Positions 25,291 through 33,660 of a stretch of DNA of 64,000 nt are shown here, in pieces (the stretch's first letter is position 1; every line of letters begins with the position of its first letter). The DNA lies in the NCBI GenBank assembly GCA_963780635.1, contig CAWACW010000014.1, positions 248,001 through 312,000 of the forward strand. Direction: 5' to 3'. The stretch comes from DATEPR01 sp963780635. Its GTDB lineage: Bacteria; Actinomycetota; Actinomycetes; Mycobacteriales; Pseudonocardiaceae. The position numbers and the translations under genes are program-made. The notes under the pieces are model-generated. The model ran no database searches, was not told the origin of the DNA, and was given only the letters and a program-made list of their open reading frames with translations.

Positions 25291-26990
25291 CGGGCGCGGT
25301 TCGGGTCGGTGACCCGCAGGAAGCGCCCGAGCGCGCGCAGGGCGAACGTGTGCGCGATGAGGTCGTCGGTGTAGCAGAGGTCGTCGAAGTACAGGCCGAC
25401 GTTGCTGGGCCGCCAGGTGCCCCGGTCGTCCTGCCGCTCGACCAGCCAGTCGACCGCCCGCAGGACCTCGGGGGCGGCCGGGTCGTGCCCGGCGTGCAGC
25501 AGCGCGAACAGCGCCCACGCTGTCTCCTCGACGGTCGTGCCCTCCGGTGGGAGCTCGTGGTGCCGCGGCCAGCCGCCATCGTCGGCCTGTTCGGCGACCA
25601 GCCAGTCGCGGGCGGCGCGTGCGGCGGGCGCGGGGGCGTTGCGGGTGGCGGTGAACGCCTCGAGCAGCCGGGAGGTGCCGTGGGTGCTGTCCCGGAACCA
25701 CACCGACGCGATCGAGCCGTCGGCCTGCCGGTGCCCGTCCAGGTACGACAGCCCTCGTGCGATCGCGGAATCCGGTGCGCAGGACACGCCGAAGCGCCGT
25801 AGGGCGAGGACGGCGTGCGCGGTGACCCCGGCGCACGGCCGGTCGTTCATGATCGTGCTGTTGCGCACCCATTCCGACCACGAGCCGTCCTTGTTCTGCA
25901 TGCGCAGCAGCCACCGGATGCCGAGTTCGACGGCGGGGTGGCCGCGCGGCACGCCGAGATCGGCGAGGACCCCGAGCACGACGGCGGTGTCCTCGGATTC
26001 CGGCCAGCCCGACGGGTTCGCCCATGCCCAGCCACCCGAGGGCAGGCCGAGCGGGGCGAACGGCCGGTTCCACTGGGAGTCCAGCAGCCAGTCGCGGGTG
26101 CGCCGCAGTTGCCGCTCGGCCGCGACGTCACCGAACTCGGCGAGCGCCATGACCGCGTAGGCGGTCACCGAGATCTCCAGGTCGCGGTCGATGGCCCACG
26201 ACCCGTCGGGCCGCTGGGTGCCGAGCAGGTAGCGCAGCGATGCCAGCCGCAGGTCGCGCCCCACGCCCGCGGCGCCCAGCCCCAGGCACACGAACCCGGC
26301 GATCATCGGGCACTCCTCGATGCCGCCGTTGGTGCCGGACACCTCGCGCAGCCAGTCGAGCGCCTTCGGCACGGCGACGCGGCCGGTCACCCCACGCAGC
26401 GGGTTACGCGGCAGGGTGCGGGCCTGCATGACGCCGAGCGCGAGGATCACCGGCAGCGCGATCGACACCTTGTTGCGCAGCCGGGCAGGCAGCAGCACCG
26501 CCTCGACCGGCTGGTCGGGCTGCTCACGCGGGTCGCGCAGCCCCACGAGGCCCCAGATCGTGGGCAGCGCGGCCGGCCAGGTCCTGGGCGCCGCACCGCG
26601 CAGGCCGGGGATGACGTTCTCGGCGTCGTTGGCGTCGAGGAACGCCCAGCCGCGGTCCAGCGCGGTGCGGGAGGCGACCGGGTCGATCTCGTGCAGGGCG
26701 GCGATGGCGAACGCGGTCATGCCGGGGCTGCTCGGCGGCTCCGCATCGGCCATGCTCCAACCGCCGTCGGCCCGCTGGTTGGTGCGCAGCCACCGCACGG
26801 CGGCCGCGATCCGGTCCCGGTGTCCTTGCGGGTCGGCGCGGTTGAGCGAGAGCGCGCCGAGCGCGGTGGCGACGGTCGACGAGGACAGCCGGTCCACCCA
26901 GGACCCGTTCTCCCGCTGCCGATCCCACAGGTGGACCAGGCCCCTGTCGGCCGCCTTCTCCGCTCGGCTGCGCACTGCGACCAGGTCCAC
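25287..26990 (-). CDS. Squalene-hopene-like class II terpene cyclase with ESED in place of DXDD
   Basis: 567 residues from GTG 26990 (GGGAGG upstream), shorter than hopene cyclases (~630). Repeated QW-type motifs run through the protein: QRADGGW, QRPDGSW, QNKDGSW, QADDGGW, RQDDRGTW. They mark the alpha/alpha-barrel cyclase fold. The position of the protonating DXDDTA motif reads WPESEDTAVVLG (Glu331-Ser-Glu333-Asp334), so two of three Asp are Glu. Class II enzymes protonate an alkene or epoxide. A weaker acid constellation would suit an epoxide, which the flavin monooxygenase could supply. It probably forms the polycyclic core. Alternatively it is an inactive homologue or acts on a different prenyl substrate. 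Confidence 0.88.
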   Translation of the reverse strand: MDLVAVRSRAEKAADRGLVHLWDRQRENGSWVDRLSSSTVATALGALSLNRADPQGHRDRIAAAVRWLRTNQRADGGWSMADAEPPSSPGMTAFAIAALHEIDPVASRTALDRGWAFLDANDAENVIPGLRGAAPRTWPAALPTIWGLVGLRDPREQPDQPVEAVLLPARLRNKVSIALPVILALGVMQARTLPRNPLRGVTGRVAVPKALDWLREVSGTNGGIEECPMIAGFVCLGLGAAGVGRDLRLASLRYLLGTQRPDGSWAIDRDLEISVTAYAVMALAEFGDVAAERQLRRTRDWLLDSQWNRPFAPLGLPSGGWAWANPSGWPESEDTAVVLGVLADLGVPRGHPAVELGIRWLLRMQNKDGSWSEWVRNSTIMNDRPCAGVTAHAVLALRRFGVSCAPDSAIARGLSYLDGHRQADGSIASVWFRDSTHGTSRLLEAFTATRNAPAPAARAARDWLVAEQADDGGWPRHHELPPEGTTVEETAWALFALLHAGHDPAAPEVLRAVDWLVERQDDRGTWRPSNVGLYFDDLCYTDDLIAHTFALRALGRFLRVTDPNRAR

Positions 26991-27003
26991 GCGTGCCTCC
27001 CGT

Positions 27004-28050
27004 TCAGGTGTGGGCGGCCCGACGGTAACCGCGGGACCCGCCGTTCGACGGTGCGGCGAGGCCGCCGGCGACCATCACCGCGGCGATCGTGCGGTCGAGA
27101 CCGGCACCGAGCGGGACGGCGGGCCGGAAGCCGAGCCGGGTGCGCAGCAGGCTCGCGTCGCAGTGCTGCCGGTCGAGCGCACTGGCCGGTGGGCCTGCGA
27201 CAACCGCGTAGCCGTTGGCGGCGATCGCCGCGGCGCGGTCCGGGTCGGCCGGCTGGCAGGCCGCGCTGCTGCGCGCGACGATCTCCTCGACCAGTGCGCG
27301 GGTGGTGCGGTGCGCCGTGCCGGCCATGTTGAACACCCCACCGCCGGCGCGAGGGTCGAACCCGACGGTGACCAGCGCGCGCACCACGTCGTCGACGAAC
27401 ACGTAGTCGCGGCCGTGGCCGAGCGATCCCGAGTAGAGCAGCGGCGGCAGCGGCCCGCCCGGACCGAAGATCCGGCTCAGCGACCGGGGCACCACCCGGC
27501 TCGCCGTGTGCGGATCACCAGGACCGAAGACGTTGCACAGCCGCAGGACCGCCACCGGCAGGCCGAGCTCGGTGCCGTAGAGGCGGGTGATCGTGTCGGC
27601 CGACTGCTTGCCGACGTCGTAGACACCGCGGGCGGCGAGCGGGGAGTCCTCGGTGTAGGCGTCGGTCCGCAGCTCGCCGTAGACCTTGTCGGTCGACGCG
27701 AGCACGAACCGGGTCCCACCCGCGACCGCGCGCGTGGCCTCCAGCATGGCGAGGGTGCCGGAGATGTTGGTTTCCAACGAGCCCTGTGGGTCGGCGAACG
27801 CGGCATCGATCGTGGCCGCCGCCGCGAGGTGATAGACGACGGCAGGCCGCACCGACCGCACCAGGTCACGGCAACCCCTGGCGTCGGTGACGTCGAGGCG
27901 CACCACGCGCACCCCGGAATCGGCGCCGGTCCAGCCGGCCCGGTCGGCGACGACGACCGGCAGCCCGCGCGCCGCGAGGTGGCCCGCGAGGTGGGTGCCG
28001 ATGAACCCACAGCCGCCGGTGATCAGGACTGGGTCGCCGCGCCCGCGCAC
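27004..28050 (-). CDS. NAD-dependent epimerase/dehydratase (SDR), probable NDP-sugar enzyme
   Basis: 348 residues from GTG 28050, which lies inside the upstream regulator gene (28-bp overlap). The Rossmann motif GGCGFIGTHLAG is at the N-terminus, the catalytic pair is in GVYDVGKQSAD (Tyr-x-x-x-Lys), and VLASTDKVYG supplies the Ser/Thr. Extended SDRs of this kind epimerise, dehydrate or decarboxylate NDP-hexoses. With the cluster glycosyltransferase it could modify the sugar donor. A 3-beta-hydroxysteroid-like dehydrogenase role on the terpenoid is the alternative. Confidence 0.85.
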   Translation of the reverse strand: MRGRGDPVLITGGCGFIGTHLAGHLAARGLPVVVADRAGWTGADSGVRVVRLDVTDARGCRDLVRSVRPAVVYHLAAAATIDAAFADPQGSLETNISGTLAMLEATRAVAGGTRFVLASTDKVYGELRTDAYTEDSPLAARGVYDVGKQSADTITRLYGTELGLPVAVLRLCNVFGPGDPHTASRVVPRSLSRIFGPGGPLPPLLYSGSLGHGRDYVFVDDVVRALVTVGFDPRAGGGVFNMAGTAHRTTRALVEEIVARSSAACQPADPDRAAAIAANGYAVVAGPPASALDRQHCDASLLRTRLGFRPAVPLGAGLDRTIAAVMVAGGLAAPSNGGSRGYRRAAHT

Positions 28051-29090
28051 TTCGCGTCTCCGACTGTGCCGACATCACCGCGGGCATCCGAGCGGGTGCG
28101 TTGCCTCGGCAGCACCGGATCGCCCGCCAGTTCGGCGAGCCGGTCGCCGAAGCGGTTCCAGCAGTCCGCGTTGTGCCGGGCGAGGACGGCGACGGCGCCC
28201 GCGCAGTGCGGCGGGAGGTCGCCGATCACGGCGGTGGCGGCACGATCGTCCACCGCGTGCAGGCCCAGCCAGCGCAGCAGGGCGCGGCCACTCTCGGTGA
28301 ACCGCAGCACCGGGTCGTTGCGCAGTGCGTCGAGTACCTCGACCGGGTCGACGTCGACGTCCGGCGCGCGGCCGGTGTCGGGCCGCCGGGTCGTCGTGCG
28401 GCCCCGCGGCAGCGGGTCGCCACCGGACCGCAGCCGGTTGCGGACGTCGAGCGCCGTCGACGGGGCGATGCCCGCGGCGCGGGCGATCTCCCGCAGCGAC
28501 CGGCCGGGGTCGGCGCGCATCAGCTCGGCGGCGAGCAACCGGCCGCCGCTGCCGTCGACCGGCCGGACCCTGCCGTCCCGGCCGATTCTCCTGTTCGACT
28601 GTCCATCCGGCACGGTCGAACACCGGCGGATCGCGCCGACAGTGGTCGCGGCGAGCCCGGTGACGCTGCCGATCCAGTGGTCCGAGCGGGTCCGGTGGGT
28701 CATGAGGATCCGGGCGGCTGCCGCCCTGCGGTCCGCTGTGGACAGCGGCAGGCCGGTAGCCGTGTTCGCCGCGACGGCCACCACGAACGCGTCGTCGGAG
28801 TGGCCGTCGAACCAGCGCACCTCGACCTCGGGACGGGCCAGTAGGGCCGCGGCCCGCAGCCGGTGCATGCCGTCGATCACCCGCATGGTCTGCCGGTGCA
28901 CCACGATCGGCGAAAACGGCAGCCCGGACGCCACGAGGGCACGAACGTGGTCCGGGCACTCGCCCGCCAGCCGCGGCGACTCGCCCGACCGCAGGGCGGT
29001 GATCGGGACCAGTTCGACCGTGCCGGTGGCCGGCTGGGGTGGCGTCCCGCGGTACCCGTCCTGCGGATACGGCTCTTCGGTGGGCGACAT
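28023..29090 (-). CDS. StrR-type ParB-fold pathway-specific activator
   Basis: 355 residues, ATG 29090 with GGAGGAG 5 bp upstream. The N-terminal ParB-like domain reads VELVPITALRSGESPRLAGE, TMRVIDGMHRLRAA and TGLPLSTADRRAAAARIL. It is followed by helix-turn-helix segments (SLREIARAAGIAPSTALDV). This is the StrR/NovG/Bbr family of antibiotic-cluster activators, which bind GTTCGACTG-N11-CAGTCGAAC. An almost perfect copy lies inside this very gene at 28593-28621, upstream of the epimerase and cyclase genes. It is divergent from the SARP gene. It likely activates the downstream biosynthetic operon. Confidence 0.92.
   Translation of the reverse strand: MSPTEEPYPQDGYRGTPPQPATGTVELVPITALRSGESPRLAGECPDHVRALVASGLPFSPIVVHRQTMRVIDGMHRLRAAALLARPEVEVRWFDGHSDDAFVVAVAANTATGLPLSTADRRAAAARILMTHRTRSDHWIGSVTGLAATTVGAIRRCSTVPDGQSNRRIGRDGRVRPVDGSGGRLLAAELMRADPGRSLREIARAAGIAPSTALDVRNRLRSGGDPLPRGRTTTRRPDTGRAPDVDVDPVEVLDALRNDPVLRFTESGRALLRWLGLHAVDDRAATAVIGDLPPHCAGAVAVLARHNADCWNRFGDRLAELAGDPVLPRQRTRSDARGDVGTVGDAKCAGAATQS
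28593..28621. promoter_or_regulatory. StrR-type operator inside the StrR-like gene
   Basis: GTTCGACTG (28593-28601), 11 bp, then CGGTCGAAC (28613-28621). This matches the published StrR consensus in both half-sites except one base. It is about 540 bp upstream of the epimerase start within the regulator's coding sequence, so it could govern an internal promoter of the biosynthetic operon or feed back on its own expression. Confidence 0.75.
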
Positions 29091-29161
29091 GGTGCTCCTC
29101 CGTAGTCGTGTCCCCAGCAGTCTCACCACAGCGGGGCATATGGCGCCGCACACGCCGCGCA

Positions 29162-29167
29162 TATAGT
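29162..29167 (+). promoter_or_regulatory. -10 element, probably for leaderless SARP transcript
   Basis: TATAGT ends 7 bp before the GTG start at 29175, so transcription would begin at or next to the start codon. No ribosome binding site is visible in between. GCATAT occurs twice nearby (within 29130-29165), which might be SARP-type direct repeats. Confidence 0.45.
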
Positions 29168-29174
29168 CGATCAC

Positions 29175-30971
29175 GTGACGTACTCGGTGGTGAAGTTCCG
29201 GGTGCTCGGACCGGTCGAGATGCGGGTGGCCGACAGGCCGGTGTCGCTCGGTGGCCCCCGCCAGCGCGCCGTGCTCAGCGCGCTGCTGCTGCACGCCAAC
29301 GCCGAGGTGGGCGTCCAGGCGCTGCTGCGTCTGGTGTGGACGGACACACCGAACTCGGCCGGCTCGAACCTGCGCACCTACCTGACCCGGCTGCGGCGCG
29401 CGCTGCACGTACCCGGCGAGCCGGAGTCCCGGCTGCGCAGCGGTGCCGACGGCTACGCGGTGACCGTGCGCCAGGGCGAGCTCGACCTCGCCGACTTCAC
29501 CGCGCACGCGGCGGCGGGCGAACGAGCCGCCGACGCCGAGATCGCCAGCACCCACCTTGCCAGGGCGCTCGCGATGTGGCGCGGGCCCGCACTCGCCGAC
29601 GTCGCCACCGGTCCACTGCTGGACACCGAGGTGCCCCGGCTGGAGGCACGCCGGGAGTACGTCCGCGAGCGGCTGCTGCGGGCGCGGTTCGCGCTCGGCG
29701 AGGACGCCGAGCTGGTGCCCGAGCTGCGGGCGCTGCTCGCGGCCGATCCGCTCGCCGAGGACAAGGGGGCCTTGCTCATGCTCGCCCTGCACCGGTGTGG
29801 CAGGCGAGCCGAGGCGCTCGAGCTCTACCGGCGGACGCGCGCCGCGCTCGTCGACGCGACCGGCCTCGAGCCCGGTCTCGAGCTGCGTGAGCTGCACGCG
29901 CGGCTGCTGGCCGACGACCGGGTGCCCGCCGTTGTGCCTGCCGTGCCGCCTGCCCAACTGCCCGCCGACCCGGAGCCGTTCGCCGGGCGCGCGGCCGAAC
30001 TGGCCGTGCTCGTCGCAGCGCACCGGACCGTCGTGGTCGACGGGATGGTGGGGGTCGGCAAGACCGCGCTGGTGGTGCACGCGGCACACCGGCTCGCGCC
30101 GGACCACCCGGACGGCCTGCTGTTCCTCGACCTGCACGGCTCGACCCCGGGCAGGCCCCCGCTGCCCGCCGCGGAGGCGCTGACCCACCTGTTGCGCTCG
30201 CTCGACGTGCCCGCGGCGGCGATCCCCGGGGACACCCAGGCGCGGACCGCGCTGTGGCGCTCGACGGTGGCGAACAGGCGGGTGGTCGTCGTGCTCGACG
30301 ACGCGCACAGCGCCGACCAGGTCGAGCCGCTGCTGCCCGGAGCGGGCGCGAGCCGCGTACTGATCACCAGCAGGCGCAGGCTGCCCCGGCTCGGCCAGGC
30401 GTGCCCGCTGTCGCTCGACGTGCCGCCCTGGCACGACGCCGCGGCCCTCTTCGCCGCGGTGAGCGGCAGGCATGCCGAACCGGACACGCAGGTGGCCGCC
30501 GTCGTCGGGCTGTGCGGCGGGCTGCCGCTCGCGGTGCGTGCCGCGGCCGACCGGCTGCGCGACCGTCCCACGTGGTCGATCGGGCACCTGCTGCGCAGGC
30601 TCGCCGACGAGCGCCGGTTGCTCAGCGAGCTGGGCCGGGGAGCACCGACGCTTCTCGCCGCGTTGGCGGCGTCCCGGGCGGCGCTGTGCGAGGATCAGCG
30701 CCGGATGCTCGATCTGCTGGGTCTGCACCTCGGCAACGACGTCGCGCTGCCCGCCGCGGCAGCGCTCGCCGAGGTGAGCGTCCCGACGGCCGACCGGCTG
30801 CTCGAGGACCTCGTCGACGCCCGCCTGCTGCGGCAGACCGCCCCGGGGCACTACCAGCTGCACGTCCTGGTCCGGGCCTACGTCCGGAGCAGTGCCTGCC
30901 GGCTGGACCGCCCGTCACTGCGGCGCGCTCTGCACCGCCTGCTCGACCACTACCTCGCACAGACGGGCTGA
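29175..30971 (+). CDS. SARP-family activator with NB-ARC ATPase domain (AfsR-like)
   Basis: 598 residues. The N-terminal OmpR-like DNA-binding domain (FRVLGPVEMRVADRPVSLGG, SNLRTYLTRLRRAL) is followed by a bacterial transcriptional activation domain (FTAHAAAGERAADA to LELRELHARLL). An NB-ARC ATPase domain follows with Walker A GMVGVGKTALV near residue 290 and Walker B RRVVVVLDDAH. The usual C-terminal TPR repeats are short or absent. Such medium-length SARPs activate secondary metabolite clusters. It is divergent from the StrR-like gene over 84 bp. GTG 29175 is likely leaderless. Confidence 0.93.
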   Translation: MTYSVVKFRVLGPVEMRVADRPVSLGGPRQRAVLSALLLHANAEVGVQALLRLVWTDTPNSAGSNLRTYLTRLRRALHVPGEPESRLRSGADGYAVTVRQGELDLADFTAHAAAGERAADAEIASTHLARALAMWRGPALADVATGPLLDTEVPRLEARREYVRERLLRARFALGEDAELVPELRALLAADPLAEDKGALLMLALHRCGRRAEALELYRRTRAALVDATGLEPGLELRELHARLLADDRVPAVVPAVPPAQLPADPEPFAGRAAELAVLVAAHRTVVVDGMVGVGKTALVVHAAHRLAPDHPDGLLFLDLHGSTPGRPPLPAAEALTHLLRSLDVPAAAIPGDTQARTALWRSTVANRRVVVVLDDAHSADQVEPLLPGAGASRVLITSRRRLPRLGQACPLSLDVPPWHDAAALFAAVSGRHAEPDTQVAAVVGLCGGLPLAVRAAADRLRDRPTWSIGHLLRRLADERRLLSELGRGAPTLLAALAASRAALCEDQRRMLDLLGLHLGNDVALPAAAALAEVSVPTADRLLEDLVDARLLRQTAPGHYQLHVLVRAYVRSSACRLDRPSLRRALHRLLDHYLAQTG

Positions 30972-31092
30972 CCGCGTGGCCAGGGCGTCCACACCGGACT
31001 CCACGAGGCTGGCATGCGCGGGCACGGTCGAGACATTATCGTCCTAACGCGATCACGGTGGAGCTGGTGAGGTCGACGTCAGGAGTTCTCCG

Positions 31093-32286
31093 ATGAGCGA
31101 TGGTGTTCCCGCCTACCCATTCCCTATGCCTGATGCGCTCAGCCCGCCGCCGGAATGGGCACGGCTGCGGGCGAACGAGCCCGTGGCGCCGGTGCGGTTG
31201 CCCAGCGGGGACCAGGCACTGCTGCTGACCCGGTACGACGACGTCCGGCGGGTGCTCGCCGACCCCCGATTCACCCGGCACCCCGACACTGCCGGCGCCG
31301 CGCGGGTCACCGCGAACGCGGAAGGCGGCGTGTTCGGCGAGAAGCTGACGGAGGACGAACTGCACCAGCGCTGGCGGCAGGTCATCAGCAGGGCGTTCGC
31401 TCCGAAACGCGTACTGGCCATGCAGCCCCGGATCGAGGCGATGACCGAGTCGCTCGTCACGGAGATGGTCGAGTACGGCGCACCGGTGGACCTGTTGCAG
31501 GCCCTGGGTTTCCCGCTGCCCGCATGGGTGATCTGCGACCAACTCGGGGTGCGGGCACCCGACCGGGACCGGTTCGCACACTGGTCGGACACCATGCTGA
31601 GCATGGACCGGTTCACCCAGGAGGAAATCGACGTCGCACAGGCGGAGTTCGGCGAGTACTTCGCCGCGCACATCGCCGCCAAACGGGTCGAGCCCGGCGA
31701 CGACCTGATCAGCGAGTTCATCCGGTTCACCGACGAGTTCGACGGGCAGTTGTCCGAGGAGATGCTCATCGCCACCAGCCAGGGCCTGCTGGTGGCCGGG
31801 TACGAGACAACAGCCAGCATGATCGGCAAGATGGTCGCGCTGCTGCTCGCCGAGCCGGACCGGTGGGCGCGGTTGCGCGCCGATCCCGGCCTGGTGAGCA
31901 TCGCCGTCGACGAGGTGCTGCGCTTCGATCCCAACCCGGGCTTCGGGATCCCGCGCTACCTCACCGCCGACATCGATGTCGCCGACCGCACATTGACCCG
32001 AGGCACGATGGTCGTGTGCAGCATCGGCGCCGCCAACCGGGACGACCGCATGTTCGCGGACGCCGACCGGATGGACGTGTGCCGCCGCCCGAACCCGCAC
32101 CTGACGTTCGGCATGGGTCCGCAGTCCTGCGTCGGCCAGGCACTCGCTCGCGTCGAGCTGCAGTGCGTGCTGGAGGTATTGCTGCGCCGGCTGCCCACGC
32201 TCGAACTGGCAGAGCCGCAGGCCGCGTTGGCGATCCAGGAGGGCCTGATGGTCGGCGGGCTGGCAAAGGTGCTCGTGCGCTGGTGA
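31093..32286 (+). CDS. Cytochrome P450, canonical (6), right edge of the cluster
   Basis: 397 residues, ATG 31093 with AGGAG ~9 bp upstream. The I-helix LLVAGYETTASMI is regular, ExxR is in VDEVLRFDPN, and the heme motif FGMGPQSCVG gives Cys346 (Gln-Ser before Cys is unusual). The N-terminal YPFPMPDALSPPPEWARLR is typical for CYP105/107-like soluble enzymes. It follows the SARP on the same strand by ~120 bp and is the last gene before the tandem repeat. Likely a tailoring oxidase of the same pathway, though outside the main operon. Confidence 0.93.
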   Translation: MSDGVPAYPFPMPDALSPPPEWARLRANEPVAPVRLPSGDQALLLTRYDDVRRVLADPRFTRHPDTAGAARVTANAEGGVFGEKLTEDELHQRWRQVISRAFAPKRVLAMQPRIEAMTESLVTEMVEYGAPVDLLQALGFPLPAWVICDQLGVRAPDRDRFAHWSDTMLSMDRFTQEEIDVAQAEFGEYFAAHIAAKRVEPGDDLISEFIRFTDEFDGQLSEEMLIATSQGLLVAGYETTASMIGKMVALLLAEPDRWARLRADPGLVSIAVDEVLRFDPNPGFGIPRYLTADIDVADRTLTRGTMVVCSIGAANRDDRMFADADRMDVCRRPNPHLTFGMGPQSCVGQALARVELQCVLEVLLRRLPTLELAEPQAALAIQEGLMVGGLAKVLVRW

Positions 32287-32302
32287 CGGTGCCGCGTTCG
32301 CG

Positions 32303-32376
32303 GACCTCTGACCTCTGACCTCTGACCTCTGACCTCTGACCTCTGACCTCTGACCTCTGACCTCTGACCTCTGACC
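32303..32376. repeat. 7-bp tandem repeat (GACCTCT)n, about 10.5 copies
   Basis: Ten perfect consecutive copies of GACCTCT from 32303 to 32372 plus a partial copy. The array begins 17 bp after the P450 stop, between convergently oriented genes (P450 and EF-hand protein). Perfect copy identity suggests recent slippage expansion. It is not CRISPR-like, having no spacers. Confidence 0.97.
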
Positions 32377-32475
32377 GACAGGAAGCGCGATCGTCGGCAC
32401 GTACGTCAACCGTTCGTGACGGAAGACGTACGTGCCGACGCGATCAATGCACTCGTCCGGCTGCCGCAGTCCGCG

Positions 32476-32985
32476 CTACGACTGGAGGAACTCGTTGATG
32501 CCGCTGACGAACTCGTCCCTCGAAATCGACTGGTTCCCGTCGCGGTCCATCGCGTCAAAGCCGTACATCGCGTCGGATTCGTTGATCTGCCAGACGCCGG
32601 TGAAGTAGCGCGTGAGTTCTTCCCTGCTGATCTCGCCGTCGCCATCGGCGTCGATGAGGTCGAAGATCACGTTACCGCCGGTCTCGGTGACGTTGAGCCG
32701 GCTCGTGTCAGCCGAGGCCCGACGGGTCGCGGTGACGAACTGGTCCTTCGACAGGCGATCCCCGTCGACACCGGCGTGGCGCAGCAGCTCCAGCCAGTGC
32801 ATTTGGTAGAACGCCCGAAGCGCCCTGATCCGACGGTCGTCCTCGCCGGCGCGTGCCGTCTTCTTGTAGCGACCGACAACGTCCTCGTAGTCCGACCAGT
32901 CGAGGTAGCCGTCGTGGTTGTGATCCAGCTTGTTGAACTCCGCTTCGATCTTCGACTTGACAGAATCCGATGTTCTGCTGGCCAT
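32476..32985 (-). CDS. Calerythrin-like EF-hand calcium-binding protein (right flank of the cluster)
   Basis: 169 residues, ATG 32985 with GGGAGA upstream. EF-hand loops: DHNHDGYLDWSD, a degenerate loop around GVDGDRLSKDQF, canonical DADGDGEISREE and DRDGNQSISRDE. Compared with the left-flank EF-hand protein its loops are better preserved. Both share length, four-hand layout and strand, so they are paralogues of the calerythrin type. It is probably cytosolic and buffers or senses Ca2+. It is convergent with the last cluster P450, across the 7-bp repeat. Confidence 0.9.
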   Translation of the reverse strand: MASRTSDSVKSKIEAEFNKLDHNHDGYLDWSDYEDVVGRYKKTARAGEDDRRIRALRAFYQMHWLELLRHAGVDGDRLSKDQFVTATRRASADTSRLNVTETGGNVIFDLIDADGDGEISREELTRYFTGVWQINESDAMYGFDAMDRDGNQSISRDEFVSGINEFLQS

Positions 32986-33660
32986 GTCACAATCTCCCGT
33001 AAGTCGTGAGCGGTGAATGGATTGCCAAATCAGGTTGCGAGCTGCGGAGAATCGGCACAAGTGCTGTCACCCGCCAGCACATGACGTCCACTCGATGGGG
33101 TAGCCATTCCTCTCCGTGTTCATCGACGAGGGAAAACAAGGTCCCGAACACACAAGAATGAGCTCCCGATGGGCGGTGTGCGCCGATATGCACGCGCAGT
33201 TCGCGAAAACCCGGCCAGGACCACGAATGCCACCCACACGGAACCCACCAACCACACGAATTAACCGTCCGTCCTCCATGGACCGCAAGCGGAGTTCGCG
33301 TGACTCTCCTTGATTGCAGTGCGAGGTCACCGTGAGCAGCCAGACTGGTGACTCAGCGTCGCCGCCGGCTACCAAGCGTGGGCGGAGTGGACACGGCGCT
33401 CTCCAGACCCCCGCCGTATTCAGGTCTCCGGCCGTTGAGCGCGAGCGACCTGCCACAGCCGCGGCACCGCGAGTTGTTCGCCGGTGAGCAGTTCGGTACG
33501 CACAGATCCACATACGCGATAATTTCTTGAATCTGGAGCCAAGTGGCAGTCGTGCGCCCACGGATGGCGGGGCAGTGCCGCCCGCGCCGACGAACGTCGA
33601 CATCACAGCGTGGGGCTGCGGTCGTGACTGCCGGGTACCGGCAATGGGATCATCTTCGGT
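32986..33660. other. Gene-free region
   Basis: About 670 bp without a supported gene. Codon usage in every frame is poor and composition is slightly less GC-rich between 33110 and 33300. It presumably holds the promoters of the EF-hand gene and the DUF4291 gene. Confidence 0.4.

Noticed and set aside
22762..25374. 870-codon open frame on the plus strand across the P450 genes
   Set aside because: Antisense to three well-supported P450 genes; Arg/Gly/Val-rich random-looking translation typical of GC-rich shadow frames.
25287..26990. Hopanoid biosynthesis (squalene-hopene cyclase)
   Set aside because: Protein is shorter, lacks DXDD, and hpn genes (squalene synthase, HpnH etc.) are absent; neighbours are tailoring enzymes.
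29091..30863. Long upstream extension of the StrR-like gene on the minus strand
   Set aside because: It runs antisense through the SARP gene; the StrR-like gene has a good start and GGAGGAG at 29090.
32303..32376. CRISPR array
   Set aside because: The units are 7 bp and contiguous with no spacers.
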